DNA from: Gandjariella thermophila
GTDB lineage: Bacteria > Actinomycetota > Actinomycetes > Mycobacteriales > Pseudonocardiaceae
NCBI RefSeq assembly: GCF_005405885.1
Contig: NZ_BJFL01000006.1
Span: forward strand, 1-64,000
Length of the DNA: 64,000 nt
Reading direction: 5' to 3'
Below, one piece after another: positions 1 through 9,200 of the stretch. The number at the start of each line of letters is the position of its first letter. The first letter of the stretch is position 1. The notes below the pieces were generated by a model. The model saw only the letters and a list, made by a program, of their open reading frames with translations, ran no database searches and had not been told where the DNA came from. A program made the position numbers and the translations under genes.

Positions 1-1
1 C

Positions 2-115
2 GCCGTCAAACGCGCCCGGCACAACTCCTACCGGGTCAAACGCCCCACCGACCAGAACATCCGCCATACCGGCCCGGCCACCCCCCTACTGGCCTGCCCA
101 AACACCCAAACTTAA
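2..115 (+). CDS. C-terminal end of an unidentified gene (5' end outside window)
   Basis: An open frame enters from the left edge and stops with TAA at 113-115, leaving 37 residues rich in Lys, Arg, Asn and Thr. The stretch is not recognisable. Its position next to an integrase remnant suggests it could belong to the same decayed mobile element, but that is inference only. The next 55 bases before the integrase stop carry nothing recognised. Confidence 0.3.
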   Translation, partial: AVKRARHNSYRVKRPTDQNIRHTGPATPLLACPNTQT

Positions 116-170
116 CGGCATTGCGATCATGGCCCGTACCCCTTTCGTCTGTCGTGCCATTGGCGTGCCA

Positions 171-745
171 TTAGCCCTTGGCCTTGCCCCCACCACGTCG
201 GCCGACGCCACGCGCCTGCTTCTTGCTCATCGCCGCCTTGGCCCGCCGGTCCATCTCCGCCGCGATCTCCCGGTCGCGCTTGCTCGTCGCGTGCTGGTAG
301 ACCATCGCCGCCCGCAACGTCGAGTGGCCCATCCGGTACATCAGTTCCCGCGTGCTGGCACCGGCCTCCGCGGCGAGCTGGTTGCCGGTGTGGCGCAGGT
401 CGTGGAAGTGAAACTCGGGCGGAAGCCCGGCCTTCCGCTTGTTGTCGTCCCACTTCACCGACCGCCGGAAGTTGGCCCGGCGAAGCCGAGCACCCTCCGG
501 GCTGGTGAACACGAGCGACCCACCATCCACGCCGACGAACTCCGCAAGATGTCGCCGCAGTTCCGGCACGAGCAACGCGGGCAATGCAACCGTCCGCTTG
601 CCCGCCTCGGACTTGTCCGCTCCCTTGATCCGGCACGGGTTGCGCCTGATGATCTCGTCGTCCTTCGCTGTGGCAAAGATAGAACGCAACAGCCGCTATG
701 CCTTCGCGACTGTCGGTTCTCCCCTGCCGTGAGCCGTTTTTATCC
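171..745 (-). pseudogene. Tyrosine recombinase (phage-type integrase), C-terminal fragment with in-frame stop
   Basis: The fragment carries the catalytic half of a tyrosine site-specific recombinase: the HDLRHTG box (His-x-x-Arg) followed by an HQAT-like region with the nucleophile Tyr in MVYQHAT, and a basic Lys/Arg/Gly-rich tail. The intact frame begins only at 689 (TTG). Just upstream the same frame has a TAG at 696-698, exactly where homologues usually read AKAYRLLR, so the Tyr codon appears mutated to a stop. Frame-like similarity continues to about 745. The core-binding N-terminal domain is missing. Such integrases serve actinomycete integrative elements or prophages. No attachment site or tRNA was seen beside it, so the element it served cannot be delimited. 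Confidence 0.75.
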
Positions 746-824
746 TGGGCTGGATGCGTTGGCAGGCAAGGTCTTGCTGATCACAGGTTGATGAGCACCG
801 GCGTGGCAACGCCCGGATATGACG

Positions 825-880
825 AAGCCCCTGGTAGCAGAGCTATCAACCAAGACCGTTCTGCAGATGCCAGGGGCTTC
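825..880. repeat. Inverted repeat ahead of the transposase (probable IS left end)
   Basis: GAAGCCCCTGG at 825-835 is perfectly repeated in inverse orientation as CCAGGGGCTTC at 870-880, three bases before the transposase GTG. It could be the terminal or sub-terminal repeat of the IS, or a stem that lowers transposase translation. No matching right end is found because the element is truncated. Confidence 0.5.
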
Positions 881-882
881 AC

Positions 883-1686
883 GTGCTGTTCTACCGTGCC
901 GCGCTGCCGTTGTCACATCAGACCCTGACCTTCGTCTCCGGCCTGGTCCGCTCCCACCGCAAGCGGCTCGGCTCGGTGTGGCGCAAGCTCAACCCCGCAC
1001 GGCAGGCACTGCTGGTGCTGGTGTACCTGCGCAAGGGCGAGCCGTTCGCCGAGGTGGGCGCCGGGTTCGCGGTCTCCACCACCACATGCTGGCGCTATGT
1101 CAACGAAGTCGTCGAACTGCTGGCCGGTCGGGCCCCGAAGCTGCGCGACGCACTACGCAAGGCCAAACGCCAGGGCCTGGCCTACGTGGTGATCGACGGC
1201 ACGCTGATCCCGATTGACCGGATCGCCGCCGACCGGCCCTTCTACTCCGGCAAGCACAAGATCCACGGGGTGAACCTGCAGGTGATCGCCTCCCCGGACG
1301 GGACGATCCTGTGGGTGTCCGGCGACCTGCCCGGCAGCACCCACGACACCGCCGCCGCCCGGATCTGGAACATCCTCGCCGCGCTGCGCGACGCCGGGCT
1401 GATCGCCTTGGGCGGCAAGGGCTACCACGGCTACGACCAGACCGGCCGCCGCGTGATCACCCCGTACAAGGGTCGGGTCTCCGTCGCCGCACGGGGCTGG
1501 TACAGCGGGTTGCCGGGGCCCGACCTTGCTTGGGGCTTGCCCGCCGCAGTGACGGGCTGGGTCGGCACGGAGCAACAGCGCGATCGCCGTCCACTCAACC
1601 GCGTGGGACCCCGCGTCACGCGCTCGTTTTGGTATCGGGCGATTCGTGGTTCCGGCCGGGTTGCTCAGTGGGAATATGACGAGTGA
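883..1686 (+). pseudogene. IS5-type (DDE_Tnp_4-like) transposase, 3' truncated
   Basis: The protein starts with a helical HTH_Tnp_4-like region and enters a DDE nuclease core with the first Asp in VVIDGT and a downstream GSTHDT box. Similarity to the family ends at VITPYKGR, about position 1476. The rest of the frame (to 1686) is out-of-register sequence overlapping the 3' end of the neighbouring transporter gene. The conserved ADKGY motif of the family reads GGKGY here, so a catalytic Asp also seems lost, and the C-terminal catalytic Glu region is absent. The copy should be inactive. The deletion joins the IS directly to the MFS gene region. Confidence 0.75.
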
Positions 1687-3250
1687 AGAACAGCGAGATC
1701 GCTGCAATGACGGCCAGCGTGGCGATTGCTGCGCGCAGCGCCTGCACGCGGGCTGACTCGTTCTCGCCGAGGATGGCGGCGGCTGTGGGGGGCGGCACTC
1801 CGACATCGGAGAGGGTTCGAGCAAGTGTCGCGTCGGATATGAAGGGGACGCCGCTGGCAAGGGTGACCTCGGCATGGGAGGTTACCTGTTTCGGCACGGC
1901 CGGGTTCTGGCTGATCCCATGCAGGAACGACGTGGTCAGTACAGCGATGAGCACTGAGCCGGCGAGCGCGGTGCCAACGGATGCGCCGAGGTTTGTGGAT
2001 GTGTTCTGGAGCCCCCCGACCTCGCTGGCCTGCTGGTCGGGTACTGCTGAAACGGTCACGCTACCGAGTTGCGACGCCAGCGATCCGATTCCGAGTCCAG
2101 CCAGAAGCATGGGTCCGGTGGTGATTTCCGGGCCGGCACCGACATGAAGCGCTGCCAGGAAGGCCACAAGGCCAGCGAAAAGGGCGAACAGTCCAGCTTG
2201 AACGACACGGCGAGGTGATACGCGCGGCGCTACCTTCGGGATGCCGGCGGCCGCCAGGAGCAGGGTGATCGAAAGCGGCAGTAGTCGCGCGCCGGTTTGG
2301 AGCGCGGAGAGTCCGAGCACGATCGACAGGAAGAGGGGCACGACGAAGAACAGTCCGGCTTGGAGGAGGAACTGGAAAAAGAAGACTGTCAGCCCGCCCC
2401 GGAGTTGGCGGTTCCCCAGGATGGCCGGATCGAGGAGCGGCTCGTGGTCTCGCGAGAGTCGGCGATGTTCCCAGGCGAGGAACGCCCACAGCACGATCGC
2501 GCCAGTCAGGATCAGCCAAAGGGTGATGGAGATGCCCAGCAGATGTGGCGCACCGGCATTGGGCAGCACCCATCCCCAGGTACTTGAACGGAGCACGGCG
2601 TAGACGGTGAGCCCGAGTCCGGCGGCGGAGAGCGCCGTGCCAGCGAGGTCGAGTGTCGGGCGGCGTTCTGGTAGAGCCTCTTCCATCCCACGGGCAAGCA
2701 GGAGGATGGCAAGCACGAGCACGACCTCACCCGCGAAGATCCAGCGCCACGAGAAGTAGGTTGTCACGAGTCCGCCGACCAGGGGCCCGACCGCGACGGC
2801 CATCGCGCCGGCGGAGGCGACCAATCCATAGGCCCGCGGGCGCTGTGCGCGGCCGAAGTTGGACGCCACCAGTGCCACGATCGCCGGCATGATGAGCACA
2901 GCACCCAACCCCTCGAGGAACGACCAACCCAGAATGAGCGTTCCCAGCCCCGGCGTCAGCGAGGTCGTCAGGGAGCCACACCCGTAGATCACGCACCCGA
3001 TGCTGAAGGCGCGACGCCGGCCGATCAGCGCGCCGAGCTTGCCACCGGTGATCATGAACATCGCCATCACCAGGGTGTAGAGCGTGATCGCGGTCTGAAT
3101 GCCGGTGACCGTCGTACCGACATCCTCGGCCACCGTGGCGATGGACACATTCATCACGGAGGTGTCCAGAGTCATCAGGAACTGCCCGGCCGCGAGAGTG
3201 AGAAGCACTATCCCCCCACCGGACGCCGCGGCCCTCGGCGTGGCGTTCAC
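1616..3250 (-). CDS. MFS multidrug exporter, DHA2 (14-TM) family
   Basis: At 544 residues with about 14 hydrophobic helices this has the size and layout of the drug:H+ antiporter-2 family (EmrB/QacA-like). An early TM1 motif TLDTSVMNV and the loop motif GGKLGALIGRRR (MFS motif A, about residues 70-82) are visible. After TM5 comes the antiporter-type Gly/Pro-rich helix AVAVGPLVGG. The substrate cannot be told from sequence; hydrophobic drugs, antibiotics or dyes are typical. The gene has no regulator beside it; downstream lies the truncated IS5 element, whose junk reading frame overlaps the 3' end. It is divergent from the AI-2E-like gene at 3400. The frame is intact. Confidence 0.85.
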   Translation of the reverse strand: MNATPRAAASGGGIVLLTLAAGQFLMTLDTSVMNVSIATVAEDVGTTVTGIQTAITLYTLVMAMFMITGGKLGALIGRRRAFSIGCVIYGCGSLTTSLTPGLGTLILGWSFLEGLGAVLIMPAIVALVASNFGRAQRPRAYGLVASAGAMAVAVGPLVGGLVTTYFSWRWIFAGEVVLVLAILLLARGMEEALPERRPTLDLAGTALSAAGLGLTVYAVLRSSTWGWVLPNAGAPHLLGISITLWLILTGAIVLWAFLAWEHRRLSRDHEPLLDPAILGNRQLRGGLTVFFFQFLLQAGLFFVVPLFLSIVLGLSALQTGARLLPLSITLLLAAAGIPKVAPRVSPRRVVQAGLFALFAGLVAFLAALHVGAGPEITTGPMLLAGLGIGSLASQLGSVTVSAVPDQQASEVGGLQNTSTNLGASVGTALAGSVLIAVLTTSFLHGISQNPAVPKQVTSHAEVTLASGVPFISDATLARTLSDVGVPPPTAAAILGENESARVQALRAAIATLAVIAAISLFFTRHIPTEQPGRNHESPDTKTSA

Positions 3251-3399
3251 GCAGATCAGCGTAGGTACGCTCGGTCGAGACGGCCACTTTGCGAACAGCC
3301 GTCACCGCCGGTCGGCACCAAGATATTCATGCCAAACTTTCGTGTGAAGGCGCCGGCAGGTGGCATGACCGCGCACAGCGCTCCCCTAACGTCAAACAG

Positions 3400-4500
3400 G
3401 TGACCAGGCCACCGCGCCAGTCGTTCGGCCGTGCCAACGACAGGGAGCCGATCGGGGCCCTCCCCGCGGCGTTGCCACGCGGCCTCGTCGTGCTGCTCGG
3501 CCTCGCCGCCCTGGTCGTCGTCGTCGCAGGCATGAAGGGCATCGCCTGGCTCGCCGGGCCGACCTTCCTCGCGTTGGTCATCGTCATCGCCATCGCCCCA
3601 GTGCGGGCCTGGCTGCGGCGCCACGGCCTCCCGGCCTGGCTGAGCACCCTGGCACTCGTGGTGCTGGTCTACGCCGTGATCATCATGCTGGGCCTAGTGC
3701 TCATGGTCTCGGTGGCACGCCTGGCCACCGTGCTGCCCCAGTACGCCGGCCGCGCCACCGCGCTCGTCGACTCGCTGACCGCGGCACTGACCCGGTTCGG
3801 CGTGGGACCAGGGCAGGTGCGTGAAGCGGCCCGTTCCCTGGACCTCGGCAAGCTCACCCAGGCGGCCGGATCCGTGCTGAGCAACGTCACCGACGCGGCT
3901 GCCGGCCTCGTGTTCCTGCTGGCGCTGCTGGGGTTCCTCAGCCTGGAAGCCCACGGTGCGGGAGCACGGCTCGCCGACATCGCCACCGACCGCCCACAGG
4001 TCGTCGCCGCGCTGCACGACTTCGCCAGCGGCACCCGCCGCTACCTGGTCGTCACCACGGTCTTCGGGCTGATCGTGGCCGTCCTGGACACCATCGCGCT
4101 GGCCCTGCTCGGCATCCCGCTACCCATCCTGTGGGGGCTGCTGTCGTTCATCACCAACTACATCCCCAACATCGGCTTCGTGCTCGGCGTCCTCCCCCCG
4201 GCCCTGCTCGGACTGCTCATCGGTGGTTGGCAACTGATGCTGTTCGTCATCGCCATCTACAGCGCCCTGAACTTTGTCGTCCAGTCCCTGATCCAGCCCC
4301 GCTTCACCGGCCACGCAGTGGGGCTGTCGACCACCGTCGCGTTCGTCTCGCTCGTGTTCTGGACGTGGGTGCTCGGCCCCATCGGCGCGCTGCTGTCCAT
4401 TCCCCTGGCGCTGCTGGCCAAGGCACTTCTGGTGGACATCGACCCCCGAGCCCGGTGGGCCGACGCCCTGCTGCGCTCCCAACCAGAAAAAGAGACCTGA
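3400..4500 (+). CDS. AI-2E family transporter (PerM/TqsA-like membrane protein)
   Basis: The protein has the family architecture: two N-terminal TM helices, a soluble helical stretch of about 80 residues, then a cluster of C-terminal helices with the conserved NYIPNIGFVLG box and a following ALLGLLIGGW segment. Family members export small molecules, in E. coli TqsA autoinducer-2; some act as Na+/H+ antiporters, so the substrate here is open. The start is uncertain: a TTG at 3289 would add 37 polar residues, whereas GTG 3400 puts the start close to the first helix. Neither has a strong ribosome binding site. It is divergent from the MFS gene. Confidence 0.8.
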   Translation: MTRPPRQSFGRANDREPIGALPAALPRGLVVLLGLAALVVVVAGMKGIAWLAGPTFLALVIVIAIAPVRAWLRRHGLPAWLSTLALVVLVYAVIIMLGLVLMVSVARLATVLPQYAGRATALVDSLTAALTRFGVGPGQVREAARSLDLGKLTQAAGSVLSNVTDAAAGLVFLLALLGFLSLEAHGAGARLADIATDRPQVVAALHDFASGTRRYLVVTTVFGLIVAVLDTIALALLGIPLPILWGLLSFITNYIPNIGFVLGVLPPALLGLLIGGWQLMLFVIAIYSALNFVVQSLIQPRFTGHAVGLSTTVAFVSLVFWTWVLGPIGALLSIPLALLAKALLVDIDPRARWADALLRSQPEKET

Positions 4501-5017
4501 CCGCAGGGCCGCCGACGATGGTCGACGAGGGACGCCCCACAGCGCTTTGCGCTGGTGATCGACGGCACCGCAACCCCATCCCAGAGGTAGGTCGGCTCCG
4601 CCGGGGTCCCTGGCGACCAGGTAGTTGGTGACGAACGCCAGGTTTGTCTCGGCCTGCGCCAACCAAGCGTAACCGGTGTAGAACCCGCCGGGACCTTCCG
4701 GCAGACCACCCCCGCCGACACCGAGACCCGCCGGCTGCACGACGCCCTCGGCATCGCGCTCCCACCGCGGATCCTGCACCTGGACACCGAACACCCAACA
4801 ACGTCCTGACCAGGAACAACACTCACGCCTAGTGACACGACATGCCACCAGGCGCCAGCCCGTTCGCCCAGCGGACGGTGGCGGTCTCGACGGTACGGAT
4901 CGTGCGGTTTGCGGCGTAAGACCGAGCGCGTCGATCAGCTGCCCGCGCTCGTTGGAACGGTCTCCGTTCAGCCACGTCGACACGGCTGCGTGCCGCAGGT
5001 CGTCGGTGTCCTCCGCG
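4501..5017. other. 517-bp region without an intact gene; decayed coding remnants
   Basis: No complete gene could be supported. Short protein-like stretches appear: on the minus strand about 4580-4690 a frame reading AWLAQAETNLAFVTNYLVAR, and on the plus strand about 4690-4810 a frame ending in LHDALGIALPPRILHLDTE and a stop. They are in different frames and not connected, as expected of decayed genes or transposase debris. The region sits between the AI-2E gene and the end of the Wadjet operon. Confidence 0.4.
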
Positions 5018-6265
5018 TCAGGTGGCCAGGTCGACCAGCAGGTCGTCGAGAACGAGTTCTTCGTCGATCCGCCGCGCGGCGGCGCGCATGGCGGGGCCGA
5101 GTTCGGGGTCCCAGCGCGCGTCGATCGGTGGGCCGGTCAGCTCCCGACCCAGGCCAGCGGCGACGAGACCCTGGTAAGCCCGGGTGTCGTAGCGCCAGGC
5201 GGTGACCGGCAGTCCGCGGTGCAGCACGTTGCCGATACGCAGGCCGCCCCAGTCGAAGTCACCGTGGAACCGCAGGCGTGCACCGGCGGCGGCGAGCAGC
5301 CGCAGCAGCCGCGTCACCGCTGCCCCGGGTTGGCCGTTGCTGCACACCAGTGGTGCACATGCGGACCCGAGCCGGTCCGCCGCGTCGGCGACCACAACCG
5401 GGTTCTCGCAGATCGACACGGTCCGATCGGCGACATCGAGGCGTGGTGCGTCCCGAACGAGCTGCCTCAGGGTGAGGGCGACCGGTTGGCCCGCCTCCCG
5501 CAACGCACCGAGTGCCCTTCCGGTGGCGGTGCTGCCGTCGCCGGGCAGGCCAAGGGTCAGCACGGTGGTGGACAGTTCGTCCCGCAGCAGGCCCACCGCG
5601 GCCCACACCTCGCGGCGCCATTCCGCACCCGTCCCAGCCGGCAGCCCGGCCAGCGCGCGAGCCGCACCGATCACCAGTGTCGCCAGTGGACGGTCGTCGT
5701 CCAGGGCGTGCGCGTCGCCGGTGACCCGCGCCGCGAACCGGCCCAGCGGCTCACCGGATGCCGGGAGCTGGTCGAGCACCGCGGCCACCTCGACCAGCAG
5801 CGGAACGGCCGCCTCCGGGGTGCCGGCGAGCCGCCGCACGAGCCCGCTGCCGCGCAACCGCTCGTACCACGCCGCCAGTTCCGGCCGCGCGGCTGTCGCG
5901 GTCCGCACCGGCGCGAACGCCGCCTGCCATGCGCGTTCCTGTGCCGCGGCAACCGAAGACCGGACCGCGACCGGGCCGGTGAGTGCGACCACGGCGGCCG
6001 CCAGACCGTCCGGGCAGGCGCCGGAACGGCGGAGTACCTCGTCCACCGCCGGCAGCGAAACCTGCAACGTCCGGCCGGCACGTGGCCGCCGTCCGAGCAG
6101 CCGCTGCACCGCATGCCGCTGCTCGGGTGTGGCGTCGGTCAGGGTGACGCTGCCGTCCAGTGGTTCCTCCCGTTCCAGTCGGCGGCGGACCCGATCCACC
6201 AGCCAGGCCAGGTCCTCCCCGCCGAGTAGCCGGGCAAGCCGAGCATGGTCGTGGCTCAGTTCCAC
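5018..6265 (-). CDS. jetD: Wadjet protein JetD (TIGR02679, DUF3323/DUF2399)
   Basis: 415 residues matching the TIGR02679 family: an N-terminal DUF3323-type region and a C-terminal DUF2399 region with the Toprim-like acidic box HGDFDWGGLRIGN at about residues 338-350. In Wadjet systems JetD is the nuclease subunit that cuts DNA after the SMC complex has extruded a circular plasmid; the acidic GDFD motif corresponds to the metal-binding part of the Toprim domain. It is the last gene of the jetABCD operon and overlaps jetC by 10 bases. The acidic motif is intact, so activity is expected. Assignment rests on the motif plus the conserved four-gene order. Confidence 0.9.
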   Translation of the reverse strand: MELSHDHARLARLLGGEDLAWLVDRVRRRLEREEPLDGSVTLTDATPEQRHAVQRLLGRRPRAGRTLQVSLPAVDEVLRRSGACPDGLAAAVVALTGPVAVRSSVAAAQERAWQAAFAPVRTATAARPELAAWYERLRGSGLVRRLAGTPEAAVPLLVEVAAVLDQLPASGEPLGRFAARVTGDAHALDDDRPLATLVIGAARALAGLPAGTGAEWRREVWAAVGLLRDELSTTVLTLGLPGDGSTATGRALGALREAGQPVALTLRQLVRDAPRLDVADRTVSICENPVVVADAADRLGSACAPLVCSNGQPGAAVTRLLRLLAAAGARLRFHGDFDWGGLRIGNVLHRGLPVTAWRYDTRAYQGLVAAGLGRELTGPPIDARWDPELGPAMRAAARRIDEELVLDDLLVDLAT

Positions 6266-9200
6266 AGGGCGTTCTGCTCCACGGAGGTGGTCGGCGCCTG
6301 GTCACCGGCGGTCGCCATCGAGGCCGCGTCCGGACGGGCCACCCGGACGCGTTGCCGTCCGTCCCACTCCCACGGGGTCACCAGCACCGCCGGCACGTCG
6401 TCGGTGCGCGACAGCTGGGCGATGGCCAGCCCGGACACTTCCGGGTAGCAGCCCCATTCGCGCTCACTGGTCATCACCACGTCGAGGTCGAACGCGGCCA
6501 ACAGCCCCATGCACTTGGCCCGGGAATCGTCGTCCACACCGGCGAAGGCCTCGTCCAGCGTGACCAGCCGAGGGGCGTGCGGGTTGCCGGCCGAGGCGTA
6601 GTGCGACGAGGCCGCGGCGAACAGCGGCACGCTCGCGGCGAGCACCCGCTCGCCACCCGAAGCGGGGCCGGTGGCCGAACGCCACTGCCCGTTCTGGTGC
6701 CGCTGAATCACGAACCGGTGCCAGCCGCGGTAGTCCAGCGCCTCGGTGAGGTGCTCCAACCAGGTCCCCGCGGTGTTCTCCGCGCGGACCTCGGCGATCC
6801 TGGCCTGCAGGAACGCGCCAACGGCCGCGCGGTCCTCCTCGGACCAGGCATCGGAGGTCTGCCGCAACAGCCGCTCCCGCGCGGCGGCCAGTCCCGCGGG
6901 GCCGTCGTCGGCGGGCTGCCACAGCAGGCGCAGCCGCATCCCGGTGCTGGTGGGCCGCTCGGCCAGTTCGGCGTTCATGCGCGCGACCTGCGCCTCCGCG
7001 GCGGATATCAACTCCTGCAGGGTGCTGGCGACCTCGTTGACCAGGTGATTCTCCAGGATCTCCCGCTCACGCTCGTCCAGCAGCCGTTGCCGCTCGGTCA
7101 CCTCGACCGACAGCGCGGCAACCAGTTCCGGCACCGTGCACGGACGGCCCTGGAACATCACGTCGACCACGATGCCCTCGTCCAGCAGTCGCGCCGAGGC
7201 CGTGTTGCCGTGCCGGGACAGGGTTTCCGCGAGGGTCTTGAACTCCTCCGTCACCCGGCGCTGTACCCGTTCCCACGCCGTGTCGTCGTCGGTGACCTCG
7301 GTGAGCTCGCGCTCCACCTGCCGGGCCAGGCGCACCGCCGGGTCCGGCGCCCATGGTGTCGCGGTGTCCGGAGTGGACAGCTCGGGTACCGCCACGGTGA
7401 GCAGACCCGTTGCCGTGAACCGGCGCAGCGACTCGGCAGCGGCCGAGCGTTCCGCGGTCACCGGTTCGAGCTGCTCGCGCAGCGTCTCCAACTGGCCCTC
7501 GGCACGGCCCCGCGCGCGGACGGCCTCGGTCCGCCGCCCGTCCGCAGCACGCCGTCGCTGCTCGCAGGAGCGCAGTTCCTCGGCTACCTCGGCGAGTTGC
7601 CGCTGCAGCTCGGCCACTGCCGCGCCGACCGTGCTGTCCAGGGTGTGGTAGTGCTCCGCGGCCTCGACCGCCGCCCGTTCGGCCGTCCCGGCCCGCTCGG
7701 CGCGCAGTGCCAACTCCGCCTCGGCGAGGCCGAGCTCCTCCCCGGCCTCACCGGCCTCCCGCCGGGCGTCGGCCCGCTCGCGCAGGGCCGGCCACAGCCC
7801 GGCGAGCGCGAGCCGGTAGTGGTGCAGGCCGTCCCGGACCGCGGCGAGTTGTCGGGCGTCCGCGGGAAGGCCAAGCTCGGCGGCGCCCTCGGCGAGTTCG
7901 CCCTCGGCCTGTTCGGCCGCCTCGGTCGCGCGCGCCAGCGCTTCCGAAGCCGCGGCCTGGCGTTCGGCCAGCCGCTCCGCCTCGGCGTCGAGGGCTTCCA
8001 CCGTGGCATGCGCCGAACGCAGCCCGGCGTCATCCGGGTAATCGGCAAGCTCACCGGCGAGCGCACCGCGGCGCGCCGCCAACTCCTCGCGGCCGGCGGC
8101 GACGCTGCTGAGTTCGGCACGCACCTCGGCCAGTTCGGCGCGCAGCTCGGCCAGCCTGGCCCTGCGGGCGGCTTCCCGCGCGCCGCGACCGATGTAGACC
8201 GCGGTGGGCTTGCGCCACGCACCTTCCAGCACGCCGAGCCGGAACCGGCCCGTCGTGCTCACCCAGGTGGCTCCGCTGTGCTCGCCGAAACCGACCGCGG
8301 ACAGGATCGCGACCACCGCCTCGTCGGAGACGGCCGCGGCCCGCGGATCCTCCCGGTCGACCGCCGGGCGAAGCGTGCCCGCGAGGCTGGCGGTGGGTCG
8401 CGGCGCCGAGGGCTCCGGCCGCAGCAGCACGTCGTGGGTGTCCGGCGAGATCAACTCACCGTCGGGGCTGATCCAGGCGTCAAGCATGCCGGACGCCTCC
8501 AGCGCGGCCTCCAGCCCGGCCCGGTCCTCGCTGCCCAGTTCGTCGGCGAAGTCCACCAGTTGCCACAGCGGCGCACCGACCCGACCATCCCGTGTGGACG
8601 GATCACGGGTGTGCGGCGGCGGCGGAACGCTGTCCTCGCCCCGCTCCAACCGTTGCATCTCCGCCGCCAGTTCGGCCTCCCGCCGCCGGGCCTCCTCGGC
8701 GCGGCCATCCAGGGCCGCCTCGGCGCGGGCCAACCGCCCCGCAGCGGCGTGTCCGGCCACGTCGACCGCCGCACGAGCCGGGTTCGCCCCGTCCACCGTG
8801 TCCACCCACAGCTCCAGCGCGGCAAGCACGGCCGCCGGGTCGTCGACGCGGAACTCCCGCACCGTCTCCAGATACCGGCGCGTCGCCGCCACCAGCTCGG
8901 CGCCGCGTTCCCGCACGGCGCCGGCGGCCGTCGCGCGGCGTTCGGCCAGCGCGCCGGCCTCGCTCGCCAGATCATCGACCCGCTGGCGCCGCGCCGCCAC
9001 GGACCGCCGCGCCTCCTCGGCGGCCCGGATCAGCCCCTCGACGTGGTTGGTCGCGCGCTGCTGCCGGTCAACGAGCTGTTCCGCCGCCGACCGCGGCTGC
9101 CCTTCGGCGGTGTGGTCCAACGCGGCGTCCACGTCGCGCGCATGCGCCTCGGCGAGACGTGCCGTTCGCGCGGCATCGAGAGCCTCGCCCCTCGCGGCGT

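Noticed and set aside
171-1686. Integrase and transposase as a functional integrative element.
   Set aside because: Both genes are truncated, the integrase has an in-frame stop, and no attachment sites or tRNA were found.
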